Shown one piece after another: positions 14,370-23,831 of a DNA stretch of 44,643 bases. How positions within the stretch are numbered: the first letter of the stretch is position 1; each line of letters begins with the position of its first letter. Source of the DNA: a virus; the IMG/VR virus record IMGVR_UViG_3300037258_000517, positions 1-44,643 of that record, one strand, 5' to 3'. The notes under the pieces were generated by a model. That model made no database searches, had not been told where the DNA came from, and worked only from the letters and a program-made list of their open reading frames with translations. The translations under genes were made by a program, and so were the position numbers.

Positions 14370-15269
14370 TTAATGCATCATTACGCCGGCACCACCGAAG
14401 ATCTGCGTCACCGTGCCAGAGGATTCGATCAGCGGGCGTGCCACGCCGTAGCCCGCGCCGAGCATCGCCGAGTTGGGGCCGGCTAGTACAATCGGCAGCG
14501 GATTAGTCGTCGAACCACTGGTTCCCTGCCCCTGCGCACACAACACCGTAAATTCACTCGCCGAATAACTGCCGCTCACCGGGGCTCCGATGATGGGATT
14601 AACTGCCGCTGACGTGTTGCCAAGCTTGAACGTGCCATCGACGGACGTGCACTGAGCCAAGCCGTTGACGGCTATTTCTGAAGCCGCGCCAGTGGCCGTA
14701 CCTGTCCAAGTGACCGCATAGCTGCCGGACTCGGTGCCCGTTACTACGCGGGAACATAACACCGCCTGAGATTGATTGGTGCCATCGGTCAAGTTTCCGC
14801 CCGTTATCAGCGAGGTCCAGCCCGACGGACAGCTAATAATCGTGGTCGGCTTGATTACCGCACCGCCGCATAGAAACAAACATTGATTCGCCGAAATGCC
14901 GCTGACGGTATTTATCGATTGCGTAGTCTCCGAGCCAGTTGGGACCGCCACCGTCGGCACTCCGGCTATGCTCACTTGGGGTAATTGCTGAATCGGCAGG
15001 TTGCCCGTTGTGATATTCGATGCGCTGAGGCTCGTGTTGCCGCTCAGCGTCAGGCTCGATCCGAACGTTGAACTGGTTAGCGCATTGCCCTGCGAATTGA
15101 CGACCATACAATTCAGCGATGCTCCAGTCTGCGTACAGGCGGAAAAGTCGCCCGCACCTGCGGTGATATTGGTTCCGCTGCCGCTGCTGCTTGAGGGCTG
15201 TGTGCCGGTAAATCCACACAAGCATATCGCCAGTGACAACCCGACTATGTATTTGACTATTCTCAGCAT
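14370..15269 (-). CDS. Fibre-like protein carrying the duplicated signal sequence
   Basis: 299 residues from ATG 15269, overlapping the upstream stop as ATGCTGA. Signal MLRIVKYIVGLSLAICLCGF then a Ser/Gly linker. The body has beta-repeat composition with six or more Cys (SACTQTGASLNC-type spacing, CLFLCGG), which suggests disulfides. Ends in a hydrophobic GAGVMMH. Part of the fibre cluster; not assigned to a family. Confidence 0.52.
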   Translation of the reverse strand: MLRIVKYIVGLSLAICLCGFTGTQPSSSSGSGTNITAGAGDFSACTQTGASLNCMVVNSQGNALTSSTFGSSLTLSGNTSLSASNITTGNLPIQQLPQVSIAGVPTVAVPTGSETTQSINTVSGISANQCLFLCGGAVIKPTTIISCPSGWTSLITGGNLTDGTNQSQAVLCSRVVTGTESGSYAVTWTGTATGAASEIAVNGLAQCTSVDGTFKLGNTSAAVNPIIGAPVSGSYSASEFTVLCAQGQGTSGSTTNPLPIVLAGPNSAMLGAGYGVARPLIESSGTVTQIFGGAGVMMH

Positions 15270-15272
15270 CCG
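15196..15272. repeat. 77-bp direct repeat, copy 2
   Basis: The partner of 13183-13259, one mismatch in 77. It includes the conserved ATGCTGA start/stop overlap. Confidence 0.9.
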
Positions 15273-16204
15273 ACCCATGCACTCCCGTTTGAACACACAG
15301 GACATTGAACAGAACCACTACCCGATGGCGCCGACCCCGCCGTACACGCACCCACATTCTCCACTACCGTCTGACATCCCGCCGCTGGCACTGGATAAAG
15401 GCCGAGCAGCCCTAGAGTGATCGGCGGGTACTGGCAGATATTCCCCACGCCCGGCCCATTAGGACCGATCGCCTGACCTGTGACGGGCGGCGTGGGAATA
15501 AACCCGAGAATCATGCCTGCGGTGGGCGATGATGTGACGGTCCAGCGCAAGCCATAAGCCGCCGCGCTGGTCACAAGCTGATAGCCGCCGACGAGGGTCT
15601 CGCCGCCGCTGCTTGAGGTCTGCCCCTGATTGGTAAAGGCGGTCGGCGTGCCGCCGCCGGATCCATAATCGACCAGCCCCGACGGTGTTTGGACGCTATC
15701 GGTAATGCCGCCTGCGATAAGCACTTCCTGTTGCGCGCTGCCCGAGGCATTGAGCACGCCCGACTGGATCAGGGTTTGCCCCGTGGTGTAGGTCGTGGTC
15801 GCAAAGCCCGCGGTATCGACCGAAGGCACGAGCCCCATTCCTGACCATTCCGATACGCTCAAGCCCTCAAAGCAGCCGCTAGTCGGGACAGTAAGGGTGA
15901 CTGTGGTCGAACCTGAATTGGCCGTCGGAACCCAGTAGTAACCGATACCTGGTCCGGTCTGAAGCGCAGCCGCCACTTGGTAACTATTCGTGTTGTTGTC
16001 GGCGACGCTGGTGATGCTGGAACAGCCCGTGCGCGCGATGACGACCAGCATATCCTTGGCTGTGACCGAACTGCCAAGCGTGCAGGCAACCGTATTTGCG
16101 CCGCTGCTAACTACCACATTGGCGCAGTCCTGCACCTTGGCCGGAGCCGCAAAGGCGGGCAGCGCCAAGCCAAGCCAGATTAGAGCGGCAATTAGGTAGC
16201 GCAT
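15263..16204 (-). CDS. Secreted fibre-like protein
   Basis: 313 residues. Signal MRYLIAALIWLGLALPAFA before APAKV. Cys-containing beta-rich body (VQDCANVVV, TVACTLGSS, TGCSSITSV) similar in style to the N-terminal repeats of the 716-residue protein at 18356. The ending CPVCSNGSAWVGC is a fibre-tip-type motif. Likely an adhesin or fibre component. Confidence 0.55.
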   Translation of the reverse strand: MRYLIAALIWLGLALPAFAAPAKVQDCANVVVSSGANTVACTLGSSVTAKDMLVVIARTGCSSITSVADNNTNSYQVAAALQTGPGIGYYWVPTANSGSTTVTLTVPTSGCFEGLSVSEWSGMGLVPSVDTAGFATTTYTTGQTLIQSGVLNASGSAQQEVLIAGGITDSVQTPSGLVDYGSGGGTPTAFTNQGQTSSSGGETLVGGYQLVTSAAAYGLRWTVTSSPTAGMILGFIPTPPVTGQAIGPNGPGVGNICQYPPITLGLLGLYPVPAAGCQTVVENVGACTAGSAPSGSGSVQCPVCSNGSAWVGC

Positions 16205-16205
16205 C

Positions 16206-18356
16206 TCAAAATCCGTGAATTTCCGCCCATCCGGTGTAGGTCCCGGTCATATTGTCGGGAAAGGTAAAAGTCGTATTTGTGCTGGCACTCAAAGGCACCG
16301 AGTTGCCGACGAAAAAAGGCGTATTGGTGAAGGCTGTCCCTGGCGTGCCGCCGCCCGAGCCTGTCGCATAGACGCACGTCTGACTAGGGCCGCCCGCGTT
16401 CTGGTAGGCATTGAAGTAGACCAACGCGACCTTGTAATTGGTGCCTTGAATGGGCTCATAGACGGTCGCCGTGCCCGTCGTGATGCCGGTGATATTGCAG
16501 ACGGCAGCGTTGATCGTGCCGCCGCAGCCCGCCCCGCTTCCCGAGACCGCGCCTGACGAGTTGGCCTGCAAGCACTGAGTAGAGCCCGTGACGCCCGTAT
16601 CGGTCAGGGACGAGAAGGAGCCCGCCGCTGGCGTGACGCCGCCGATGGCCGGTGGAGTCGTGAAGTTTTGCGTGGCAAAGGTGCCGAGCCCGAGATTGGT
16701 GCGCGCGGTAGTGACGCTGGCCAAATCGCCTAGATTGCTGGCGATCGCGAGTGCGCCGATATTGTTGGCCGCGGTCGCCCCTGCTGCTGCCGCTCCGGTG
16801 CCGCCCTGCGCCACGCTCAAGGGAGTAGTCAAGCCGGTTAGCGAGGTGATGTCGGAATTGGCGCCGGATTTAGCAGCGCTCAGATTGGTCCGTGCCGTTG
16901 TCGCACTGGCTACATCGGATAGGTTACTTGCTTCGGCCAGAGCTCCAATGTTGTTTGCCGCAGTCGCGCCCGCTGACGTAGCGCCCGTACCGCCGCGAGC
17001 GACTGTCACCGGGATAACCAAGCTGACGGTCGAACCCGCCGCGGTCAGACCCGTTCCCGCAGTATTGAAGCCGCCCGATCCGGGGGCTGTTACGCCGCCA
17101 CCCGGATTCCACGACGTACCCTGATAGGTGACGGTACAAACCGTCGACCCGCTGCCTGACGTGACCGGCGTACCGGCAACGCAGCCGGAATTGGAATCAC
17201 TGATGATGCAGGTTGTGCCCTGCGCCGGGGTCACGGGCAAGGTCGAGTAGGTCAACTCGCCGGGACATTGCGTACCGCCTTGCGCAACGCTAAGTGCGGT
17301 CGTTAGTCCCGACAAAGACGTAATGTCGCTGTTTGCGCCGAGCGCCGCAGCGCCAATATTGTGCGCAGCGGTTGCACCCGCCGACGTGGCATTGGTGCCG
17401 CCATTGGCCACCGGCAGCGGGCTATTAAGCGAAATGGTGGGGGTGGCGCCGCCGGTCGAAGCTAAAGGTGCGGAGGCATTTACTGCAGTCACGCCTCCCG
17501 TCGCCGCGCTGACGGCGCCGCCTGCGGGAAGCCATGAAGACCCTAGAAAGACGCACTCACAACTCGACGTTCCGCTGCCGTTACACGCCGTGCCTGCGGT
17601 ACAGGATGAGCTATTGGTAACGGTGCAAATGGTGCCTTGCGCAGGTGAGCCGGGCAGGCTGGCGAACGGTCCCGCGCTCGAGCATTGAGTGCCGCCTTGG
17701 GCGACTGTTAGCGGGGTTGTCAGCCCCGCGAGTGAGGTAATGTCGGAATTTGCACCTTGAGCAGCGGCGCCGATGTTATGAGCGGCCGTGGCACCGGCGC
17801 TGGTTGCTCCGGTGCCGCCATTGGCTACCGCTACAGGGACGATTAACGAAATGCTCTTTGTCGGGAAACTACCGGCAACAACAATGCCCGTTCCGGCCGT
17901 CTCGCCCGGCGATGCGCTTCCGGTTCCACCATTGGCGATCGGCAACGGACTCGTGATCGTGATATTTGGAGTCGCGCCGCCCGATGAAGAGAGTGGAGAC
18001 GAGGCGGTGACGCTGGATACTCCGCCGCCTGAACTGCTACCGTTGGCCGCCGCGGTGATCTGCCCGAGTTGATTTACCGTGAGGTTGGTATTGGTATAGT
18101 TCCCCGGCACGACCGCCGTGGCCGCAATGTTGAGCGCGCCGCCACTGATCACCAAGCCGGTGCCGACCGTCAGGCCGCCGCAAATTCCGCCATTGTTATA
18201 CTGAAGCTGATTGTTGAGCCCGCAAGGGACAGGCGTGCCCCCACCGCCACCTCCGCCACCGCCCGATCCAAGGCCGCCGATAATGACTATATCCGCGCTG
18301 GCCAGGCGAGCGACAAGAAGCAGCGCGCACGTTATGGTGAGTACGATTCGTTTCAT
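16206..18356 (-). CDS. Tail-fibre protein with repeats and signal peptide
   Basis: 716 residues from ATG 18356 (TGATG overlap). Signal MKRIVLTITCALLLVARLASA before DIVIIGG and a Gly9 run. Repeated phage-fibre blocks follow: LPxANGGTGATSAGATAAHNIGA, GANSDITSLxGLTTPLxVAQGGT, and NLSDVASATTARTNL near residues 450-560. CxFLGSSW and CTVTYQGTSW inserts with Cys clusters (SCTAGTACNGSG) interrupt them. The fibre motifs leave little doubt about phage-fibre ancestry; a cleavable signal peptide is highly unusual in this setting. Confidence 0.8.
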   Translation of the reverse strand: MKRIVLTITCALLLVARLASADIVIIGGLGSGGGGGGGGGTPVPCGLNNQLQYNNGGICGGLTVGTGLVISGGALNIAATAVVPGNYTNTNLTVNQLGQITAAANGSSSGGGVSSVTASSPLSSSGGATPNITITSPLPIANGGTGSASPGETAGTGIVVAGSFPTKSISLIVPVAVANGGTGATSAGATAAHNIGAAAQGANSDITSLAGLTTPLTVAQGGTQCSSAGPFASLPGSPAQGTICTVTNSSSCTAGTACNGSGTSSCECVFLGSSWLPAGGAVSAATGGVTAVNASAPLASTGGATPTISLNSPLPVANGGTNATSAGATAAHNIGAAALGANSDITSLSGLTTALSVAQGGTQCPGELTYSTLPVTPAQGTTCIISDSNSGCVAGTPVTSGSGSTVCTVTYQGTSWNPGGGVTAPGSGGFNTAGTGLTAAGSTVSLVIPVTVARGGTGATSAGATAANNIGALAEASNLSDVASATTARTNLSAAKSGANSDITSLTGLTTPLSVAQGGTGAAAAGATAANNIGALAIASNLGDLASVTTARTNLGLGTFATQNFTTPPAIGGVTPAAGSFSSLTDTGVTGSTQCLQANSSGAVSGSGAGCGGTINAAVCNITGITTGTATVYEPIQGTNYKVALVYFNAYQNAGGPSQTCVYATGSGGGTPGTAFTNTPFFVGNSVPLSASTNTTFTFPDNMTGTYTGWAEIHGF

Positions 18357-20506
18357 CAATAACTCAAAGTTGCGTAGATTCCTCCAGGGATGACCGGACC
18401 AATCAGGGAAAACTCACTTACTGCGGGATTGTCGCCCGAGCCGGGCGTAGTTCCTGTCGGGGTGTAGCTGCCGTGAGCCGTCTGCCATCCCATCCAGTCA
18501 TTCAGGCCAGTAGGTGCCGCCGTGGTGCTCGACTTGACGACGAAGGTGTCGCCTGAATTACCGACGATGCCGGTGCCGCCGACTGCGGAGACATCGGCGC
18601 CCGCCCATACGTCGAAGGTCGGGCCTGCCGCGGTAAGGGTGCAGCCGGTCTGAGATGGACCAGCAGGGCCGTGAATAGATGTGGCGCAGGTATTGCCCAA
18701 GGTCGCGTTGCGAAAACTCGAATCGATACCGTAGGACACGACGCAACTCGTAGTCGGCTCGGGTTGAGTCCAAAACTCAGTGGAACTGCCGTTATTGATG
18801 ATGAGGTCGGAGACCGATGAGTTGATCGCGTTGCTGGTATTATTCGAGCCGGATGCGATCGCCGGAGCGGGCAGGCCGAACGGGTTGATCCACACGGGAT
18901 TAGCGTTGAAGCTGTCGGGCTCGTCGGTGGTTATGTAGAGGTCGCCACTAATAGAGCCGTAAGGAATGAAATGCGCCGTGACCGAGCAGGGCGCCGACCC
19001 GGTGATGGTGCTGGTGCTTGCCGGATTGTAGGTATTCGCCAGGATGCCCGCCGCGACGTTGGTTAGCGCCGGGGCGGCAGTAAGCTTAAAGGCTTGCGTG
19101 AACGCCGCCCAACCGTTGCTGGTAGCTTTCTTCTGGAAGGTGCCATGTAAGCCGGTAGGATCCGAAGTCGGCTGGATGTTCGCTGTCATCAGGCCCACGC
19201 CGGCGCCGTGCGATCCGGCATTGGTGGGATCGTCCTCGTTGCCATCGGTAAAGCTGGTATCTGAAATCCACCAGTTGCCGCCCGAGATCGCGCCCGCTCC
19301 AAACAGGTTCAGGTAATTGTGAATAATCAGATCCCCTGCCTGAGACGGCGTGACTGATGGTGCTGTATCGGGCAAGACCGTGCCGCCCCACGTGGTTATC
19401 GATACGGCATCGAGGTATGGCGCCGAGCCTGATGTATCAACGCTGTAGAAGACGCCACATTGCGTAGTGGTTTCTTCGTCGGCGTCGGCCCATGTCCAGG
19501 TATAGGTATTGGTGTACTCGTTCGTGCCGGCCTTTTTGACGTAGCTGCACATGACCGCGTTATGGACTGGCGGCGAGGTGCTGGTGACACAGGCGGTCGC
19601 GCCATTGGTACTAAGCGCGGGAGTCCAGCCTGCCGGAGCGCTGCTAGGACCGACTGGGGTAACGCCGGTGTCGCGCGAGATGTTGCAGACCATCAAGTCG
19701 CCGGATTGCACCCACGGATCGGGCGAATAGCTAAAGCTCGTGCTGGAGCCTTCGATAAAGGTGAAATCGCGATAGGGCAGGAAATGGTTGGTGGCCGCTG
19801 CTACTGGCGTAGTCGCCTTGAAGTAAGTCGAGAACAGTATTTGCGCCGGATTGGAACAGCCGCCCGCCGTACCCGCGCGATACACAGCCGCTTTGGGATG
19901 CAGATGGTCCCAGTTGATGCCAAAGGTATCGACATCCACTAAGCCCGAGATAGTTTGCCCAATGCCGTAATCCCATCCGGCTAGCTGACCTGGCGTGTAC
20001 TGATAGGGCACGTTGTTCGTACAACTGGCCTGAATGCCGGTGTTCATCACCAGGTCGTGATCGTAAGTCAGGCTAGGTGGAGTAATGGTCGCGCTCTGCG
20101 CCGTGCTCGCCGCGACAGTGGTTTTGGCGTTGGAATCGACAACGGTCGAGATGTCGACATTGCCGAGCGCGTACATGGTCGAATTAACGCCGCTGCTGGA
20201 ACCATTGCACTGAAAGTTGTAAGAGGCGCTGGCACCGGCGGCCAGGCGCTGGCAGGTCACTCCTGAAAGCGCAGAACCGACGACTGCCGCATCGATCTGG
20301 GTAAAGCCCGAAGGACAGGAACAGCCGCTACCGTTGGCCACATCGGCCGATGCGTAGAGCACGGTGCCGCCCGAGGGCGTGGTGATAGAGCCGGACTGCG
20401 CCGACGCCATGTTGACGACGTAGGGCTCTGTCGCCGCATTGGCAAGGGTCGCCAGAAGTAGGAACAGGCTACCCGTTATAGCCGAGGCTAGGCGGCAAGA
20501 AATCAT
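18356..20506 (-). CDS. Large secreted fibre/adhesin-like protein
   Basis: 716 residues from ATG 20506. Signal MISCRLASAITGSLFLLLATLANA before ATEPYV. Two or more repeats of a beta-sandwich-like unit with conserved SGDLxI(H/C)N, W and paired Cys. It contains many Thr/Ser/Asn residues and ends IPGGIYATLSY. Probably a multi-domain fibre or surface adhesin. The 5' end overlaps the upstream gene by 38 bp. Confidence 0.58.
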   Translation of the reverse strand: MISCRLASAITGSLFLLLATLANAATEPYVVNMASAQSGSITTPSGGTVLYASADVANGSGCSCPSGFTQIDAAVVGSALSGVTCQRLAAGASASYNFQCNGSSSGVNSTMYALGNVDISTVVDSNAKTTVAASTAQSATITPPSLTYDHDLVMNTGIQASCTNNVPYQYTPGQLAGWDYGIGQTISGLVDVDTFGINWDHLHPKAAVYRAGTAGGCSNPAQILFSTYFKATTPVAAATNHFLPYRDFTFIEGSSTSFSYSPDPWVQSGDLMVCNISRDTGVTPVGPSSAPAGWTPALSTNGATACVTSTSPPVHNAVMCSYVKKAGTNEYTNTYTWTWADADEETTTQCGVFYSVDTSGSAPYLDAVSITTWGGTVLPDTAPSVTPSQAGDLIIHNYLNLFGAGAISGGNWWISDTSFTDGNEDDPTNAGSHGAGVGLMTANIQPTSDPTGLHGTFQKKATSNGWAAFTQAFKLTAAPALTNVAAGILANTYNPASTSTITGSAPCSVTAHFIPYGSISGDLYITTDEPDSFNANPVWINPFGLPAPAIASGSNNTSNAINSSVSDLIINNGSSTEFWTQPEPTTSCVVSYGIDSSFRNATLGNTCATSIHGPAGPSQTGCTLTAAGPTFDVWAGADVSAVGGTGIVGNSGDTFVVKSSTTAAPTGLNDWMGWQTAHGSYTPTGTTPGSGDNPAVSEFSLIGPVIPGGIYATLSY

Positions 20507-21167
20507 ACGCAATGCCTGTTCCGTTAGATTGGCAATCGATCCCTGCGATATCGATCTTATTGTTTGTCGCTGTCCAAGAGGGCGCGCCCGAAGAGTTGTA
20601 GTTAAGCGTGTCGCTGCCAGAGACAGCGAAAGTCGGCGTGAACGATCCTGTATAGGCCAGTTTGAGGAATAGGTGCTGTCCCGAGATGCAGCCCGATAGG
20701 GTGATCGTTACGTTTGACGAAATAGTCAGTAGAGCCTCTGAGCCAAGCGCCGCATTGAATGTCGCCGTCGAGGCGTTATAAGCGGCCGGAGTCTGTGGCG
20801 GGGTAATGGGCGCGGTGACGCTTGAGGAGCAAGTCACGTTGGCCACTGTGGAGAGCGCTTCCATCCACTGGCCGGTACAGGTAATGCCTCCAGGTAGAGT
20901 CGCCTGATAGGCATTGACACCCGTGCGCGTGAAGGTAATTGCGCCGCTAACTGTCTCTGCTTCGCAGGTGCCGCCGCCCGTGTAACCGATGATTTGCGGG
21001 GCTGTGCCGACCGCTTGGCAGCCCGTGCCGCCGCCGCCCCCACCTCCCGTGCTGCCGCCCCCGATCAATACCCAGTCGCTACTCTGTGCATGGGCAAGAG
21101 TAGACAACGCCATCGCGCACAAGAGCGAGATGAGGAAGATACAAAGGCGCTGGCGTCTAGTAATCAT
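20469..21167 (-). CDS. Secreted fibre-like protein
   Basis: 232 residues. Signal MITRRQRLCIFLISLLCAMA through LAHA, cleaved before QSSDW. A GGGSTGGGGGGG run follows, as in the protein at 18356, then a beta-rich body with a GCISGQHLFLKLAYTGSF block. That block resembles a phage-fibre C-terminal domain that packs against a partner. Stop is TAG. Confidence 0.55.
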   Translation of the reverse strand: MITRRQRLCIFLISLLCAMALSTLAHAQSSDWVLIGGGSTGGGGGGGTGCQAVGTAPQIIGYTGGGTCEAETVSGAITFTRTGVNAYQATLPGGITCTGQWMEALSTVANVTCSSSVTAPITPPQTPAAYNASTATFNAALGSEALLTISSNVTITLSGCISGQHLFLKLAYTGSFTPTFAVSGSDTLNYNSSGAPSWTATNNKIDIAGIDCQSNGTGIAYDFLPPSLGYNG

Positions 21168-21170
21168 TCC

Positions 21171-21578
21171 TCAGTGACAGTAAGAGTACCCAACGTTGGC
21201 GTTACCCGACATTCCGATCGCGCTTATGGTCTGCGTCGGAACGGCGCCGATATTATTGGCGGTGCCCAGATTCGAGTAGATATAGGGATTGCCCGCCGCC
21301 AGGACGAATCCGTTGCACACGCCGTTTGTGACCGTCGCCGTTGTTCCCTGCGCGATGCAGACCGAAGAACTCGAAGCAGGCTGATTCTGGATCAGGAGAC
21401 AACGACGAATGCCATCAGCGGCGAGTAGTTGTATCGGCGAGGTCGTAACCTGATAGCCGTAAGTCTTGCCGCTGATGCAGGGTGTGGTCGCGTCGGCGCA
21501 AGCCACCGACTGCGCGTGTGCGAACTGCGGGACGGCCAGTCCCAGAGCAAGCACGATTAGAACTAGAGCCTTCTTCAT
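21171..21578 (-). CDS. Small secreted protein with phage decoration-like fold
   Basis: 135 residues. Signal MKKALVLIVLALGLAVPQFAHA before QSVAC. The body (VTTSPIQLLAADGIRRCLLIQNQ ... VLAAGNPYIYS) follows the pattern of small phage structural proteins usually written TxxQTILAANxxRxxLLIQN...IxAGGS, but with extra Cys and a signal peptide. A relative lies at 28961-29344. Confidence 0.6.
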   Translation of the reverse strand: MKKALVLIVLALGLAVPQFAHAQSVACADATTPCISGKTYGYQVTTSPIQLLAADGIRRCLLIQNQPASSSSVCIAQGTTATVTNGVCNGFVLAAGNPYIYSNLGTANNIGAVPTQTISAIGMSGNANVGYSYCH

Positions 21579-21784
21579 CGATGAGACCTCCTCAGACGGC
21601 GCTTGGCACGTCGGCCGATGTGTTTACGCTTCGCTGCTACATGCTTCGATTCGGGCGAATTGATGGGTCGCCCTTCGTTAATCCGTTTGTTGAGCGTGGC
21701 GTAATATATTTTCTTGCCTTCTTTGCCGCCGTACTCATCGGCAAAGTGACGTTCCATTTTCTCGTCCGATTCACTGAGTGGCAT
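21575..21784 (-). CDS. Small basic phage protein
   Basis: 69 residues from ATG 21784, with GGAG six bases upstream. DEKMERHFADEYGGKEGKKIYYATLNKRINEG is a helical block seen in small phage proteins near ejection or portal genes. The C-terminus is strongly basic (KRKHIGRRAKRRLRRSHR). Nucleic-acid binding is possible. Confidence 0.5.
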   Translation of the reverse strand: MPLSESDEKMERHFADEYGGKEGKKIYYATLNKRINEGRPINSPESKHVAAKRKHIGRRAKRRLRRSHR

Positions 21785-23831
21785 AAGCGTCTCCATCGTC
21801 GGACGGTTGAACTTGTCGGAGTTCTTCGAGAGCCGCACCCATGCCAATTCGGGCGATTGCCGATGATGCGCGCCGAATATTCTTGTCAGTGATCGCCGAG
21901 AGAAATGCCGCGCGGGTTTTGTCGTTGCGCATGGCCGCTTTCCAAATCATGCTACCCGCCGCCCCAATGAATAGACTTGCGGGGACTCCACCGGGCATCT
22001 TGTGCAGAATGCCAAATCCCATTGCCGCCTCGATCGGAGCCATGATTCCGAGGTAGCGAGCGGCCCAACCCATCTTGCCTTTGGCGAATCCGCCTTCAGC
22101 CCATTTCTTCAACGATTCGTCTAGTGCTTGTCGGCCTGATGCCATCGACAGCAGTTTCTGTTCTTCAGGTTGGAGCTTCGACAAGACCGCCGAATACTGA
22201 TCTATAAAGGCGCGGCCTTCGGGAGTCGCCATCGCGTCTTTAAGTCCATCTTGCACGGCGGCGCGCCCCATTGGTGATGCGGCTTGGGCGGCAAGGCGCC
22301 GCTCGGCGGCCAACGTAGAAATCCAATCGCCAAGATGGCCATATCGGCCGGGATAAAGCTTCGCTAAAGTCCCATCGCGATCCAGTTTCGTTAAGGTGCC
22401 GATCGTCTTGGCAACGTCACCTTCGGAGCGCGGGACGATCGCATCTGCTACCGAACGTCGGATATGTTCCAACGCTTCAGGTTGCGCGGTCGCAGAATCT
22501 ACTATCCGAGCGATGACGTGCGGCGGCTGTTTGAGCAGCTTGTCGCCTAAAGCGCCGGGCGTCTGCGTGCGGCTACCCCGCATCAAGTCGCCGAAGTCGG
22601 TATAGAACGATCGGGTTTGGGCCTTGAGCGCCAAATGTTGTTGCTTTTCGGCAGGACTCAGGAATGCGCTGTCGCCAAGTTCATCGAGGCTGCCTTGAGC
22701 CGAACGGAACACACGGCTGGCTACTGACTTGTCGGTGGCGCTTGCGGACGGATTGCGTAGTATCTGCTGCGCACGAGACTGCATCGTCAACAACTGGTCG
22801 ACCGTCGGTCCCGGTGCTTTCTTCTCGTTGTTCTTAGGACCACCGCGCCCCTGAATAGTGCTCGCACCTTCTGCGGGAGCAATTTCGGCCTTGGCGTGAG
22901 CGAAATAGCCTCGTAACCCCTCTTTCTCTTTAGGCGACATCTTGGCTAGGTCTTCCGCCGAGAAGTGCGCCAATAACGGGTCAGGGCTGCCCAGTTCAAT
23001 CGCGTCGTTGAGTAGCTTGCGGGTCGGCGCGCCCAACTGAGAATCACGGCCTTGCGTCTCTAGCTGAGTACGCAGGTCGATTAGCGGCGCGGCTAAGGTC
23101 TCCGCGTTTGTGGTGTTCTTCTTGTAGGGCGCGAAGAGCCTTTCGTAGCCCGAATTGATGTCGCGGTGGATGCTATTTATTGAATGCCATAACGCGTTCT
23201 GGGAGTCGCGCGTGCCCTGATTGATTATTTCGGGCGGCGCCTTTGGATCCGTGCCACCTAGTATCGTGCGAATCCGCTTGATCGCATCGCTCTCGGCGAT
23301 GAGCTTCGCTCCACCCGCTACTTTCTGTTCAGCAATGTCGGAAGCTTTCGTATCTCTATCAGCGGTCATCTGGGCTGCCTCGGCACGAGCCTTGGGCAAT
23401 CCCGATGCCGCACTCGCGAGACCGCTGGCAGCTTCGGCGAGCGGCTGGAATGCGACACCCTCGTCGAACCGTAGCGCTTCACCTTTTAGGCTTAGACCTG
23501 ATGGCTGACCGCGCAACTTGCGCCCGACGCCTTGTGCTATGTCACTAGCTACAGTCTCCGTCCCGGTTATTCCGGCACGAATGCCCCGATAGGCATTGCG
23601 CTCAAGGAATCCCGCCCCTTCGCGAGTCTCAGGGCCGCCGTAGAGGTAAAGCGGGAGAGTAGCTACATCCGTGATTGCTTCAGACTTGCTCTTGGGAGCG
23701 AACTGAATACCAGTCAGATCGGGCGAGACTTTGAGCAGGCCGCCAGATACCGCGCCCAACTCCGCATTCTCCAAGTCTTCTTGGCTAATGGGCGTCGGCG
23801 CGCCGCTTTTATTTACAGTGAGCAGCGGCAT
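21771..23831 (-). CDS. Large internal virion / ejection-like protein
   Basis: 686 residues, almost wholly helical and charged. Ala-rich, with a hydrophobic segment near the C-terminus (VPASLFIGAAGSMIWKAAM). Size, helical content and position between fibre genes and other Ala/Gly-rich virion genes fit a podovirus-type ejection or internal core protein. No enzymatic motif seen. Confidence 0.5.
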   Translation of the reverse strand: MPLLTVNKSGAPTPISQEDLENAELGAVSGGLLKVSPDLTGIQFAPKSKSEAITDVATLPLYLYGGPETREGAGFLERNAYRGIRAGITGTETVASDIAQGVGRKLRGQPSGLSLKGEALRFDEGVAFQPLAEAASGLASAASGLPKARAEAAQMTADRDTKASDIAEQKVAGGAKLIAESDAIKRIRTILGGTDPKAPPEIINQGTRDSQNALWHSINSIHRDINSGYERLFAPYKKNTTNAETLAAPLIDLRTQLETQGRDSQLGAPTRKLLNDAIELGSPDPLLAHFSAEDLAKMSPKEKEGLRGYFAHAKAEIAPAEGASTIQGRGGPKNNEKKAPGPTVDQLLTMQSRAQQILRNPSASATDKSVASRVFRSAQGSLDELGDSAFLSPAEKQQHLALKAQTRSFYTDFGDLMRGSRTQTPGALGDKLLKQPPHVIARIVDSATAQPEALEHIRRSVADAIVPRSEGDVAKTIGTLTKLDRDGTLAKLYPGRYGHLGDWISTLAAERRLAAQAASPMGRAAVQDGLKDAMATPEGRAFIDQYSAVLSKLQPEEQKLLSMASGRQALDESLKKWAEGGFAKGKMGWAARYLGIMAPIEAAMGFGILHKMPGGVPASLFIGAAGSMIWKAAMRNDKTRAAFLSAITDKNIRRASSAIARIGMGAALEELRQVQPSDDGDAYATQ

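Noticed and set aside
16588-17124. Plus-strand 178-aa ORF and other long ORFs opposite the fibre genes
   Set aside because: Shadows of GC-rich repetitive coding sequence on the minus strand; no ribosome sites and no domain-like features.
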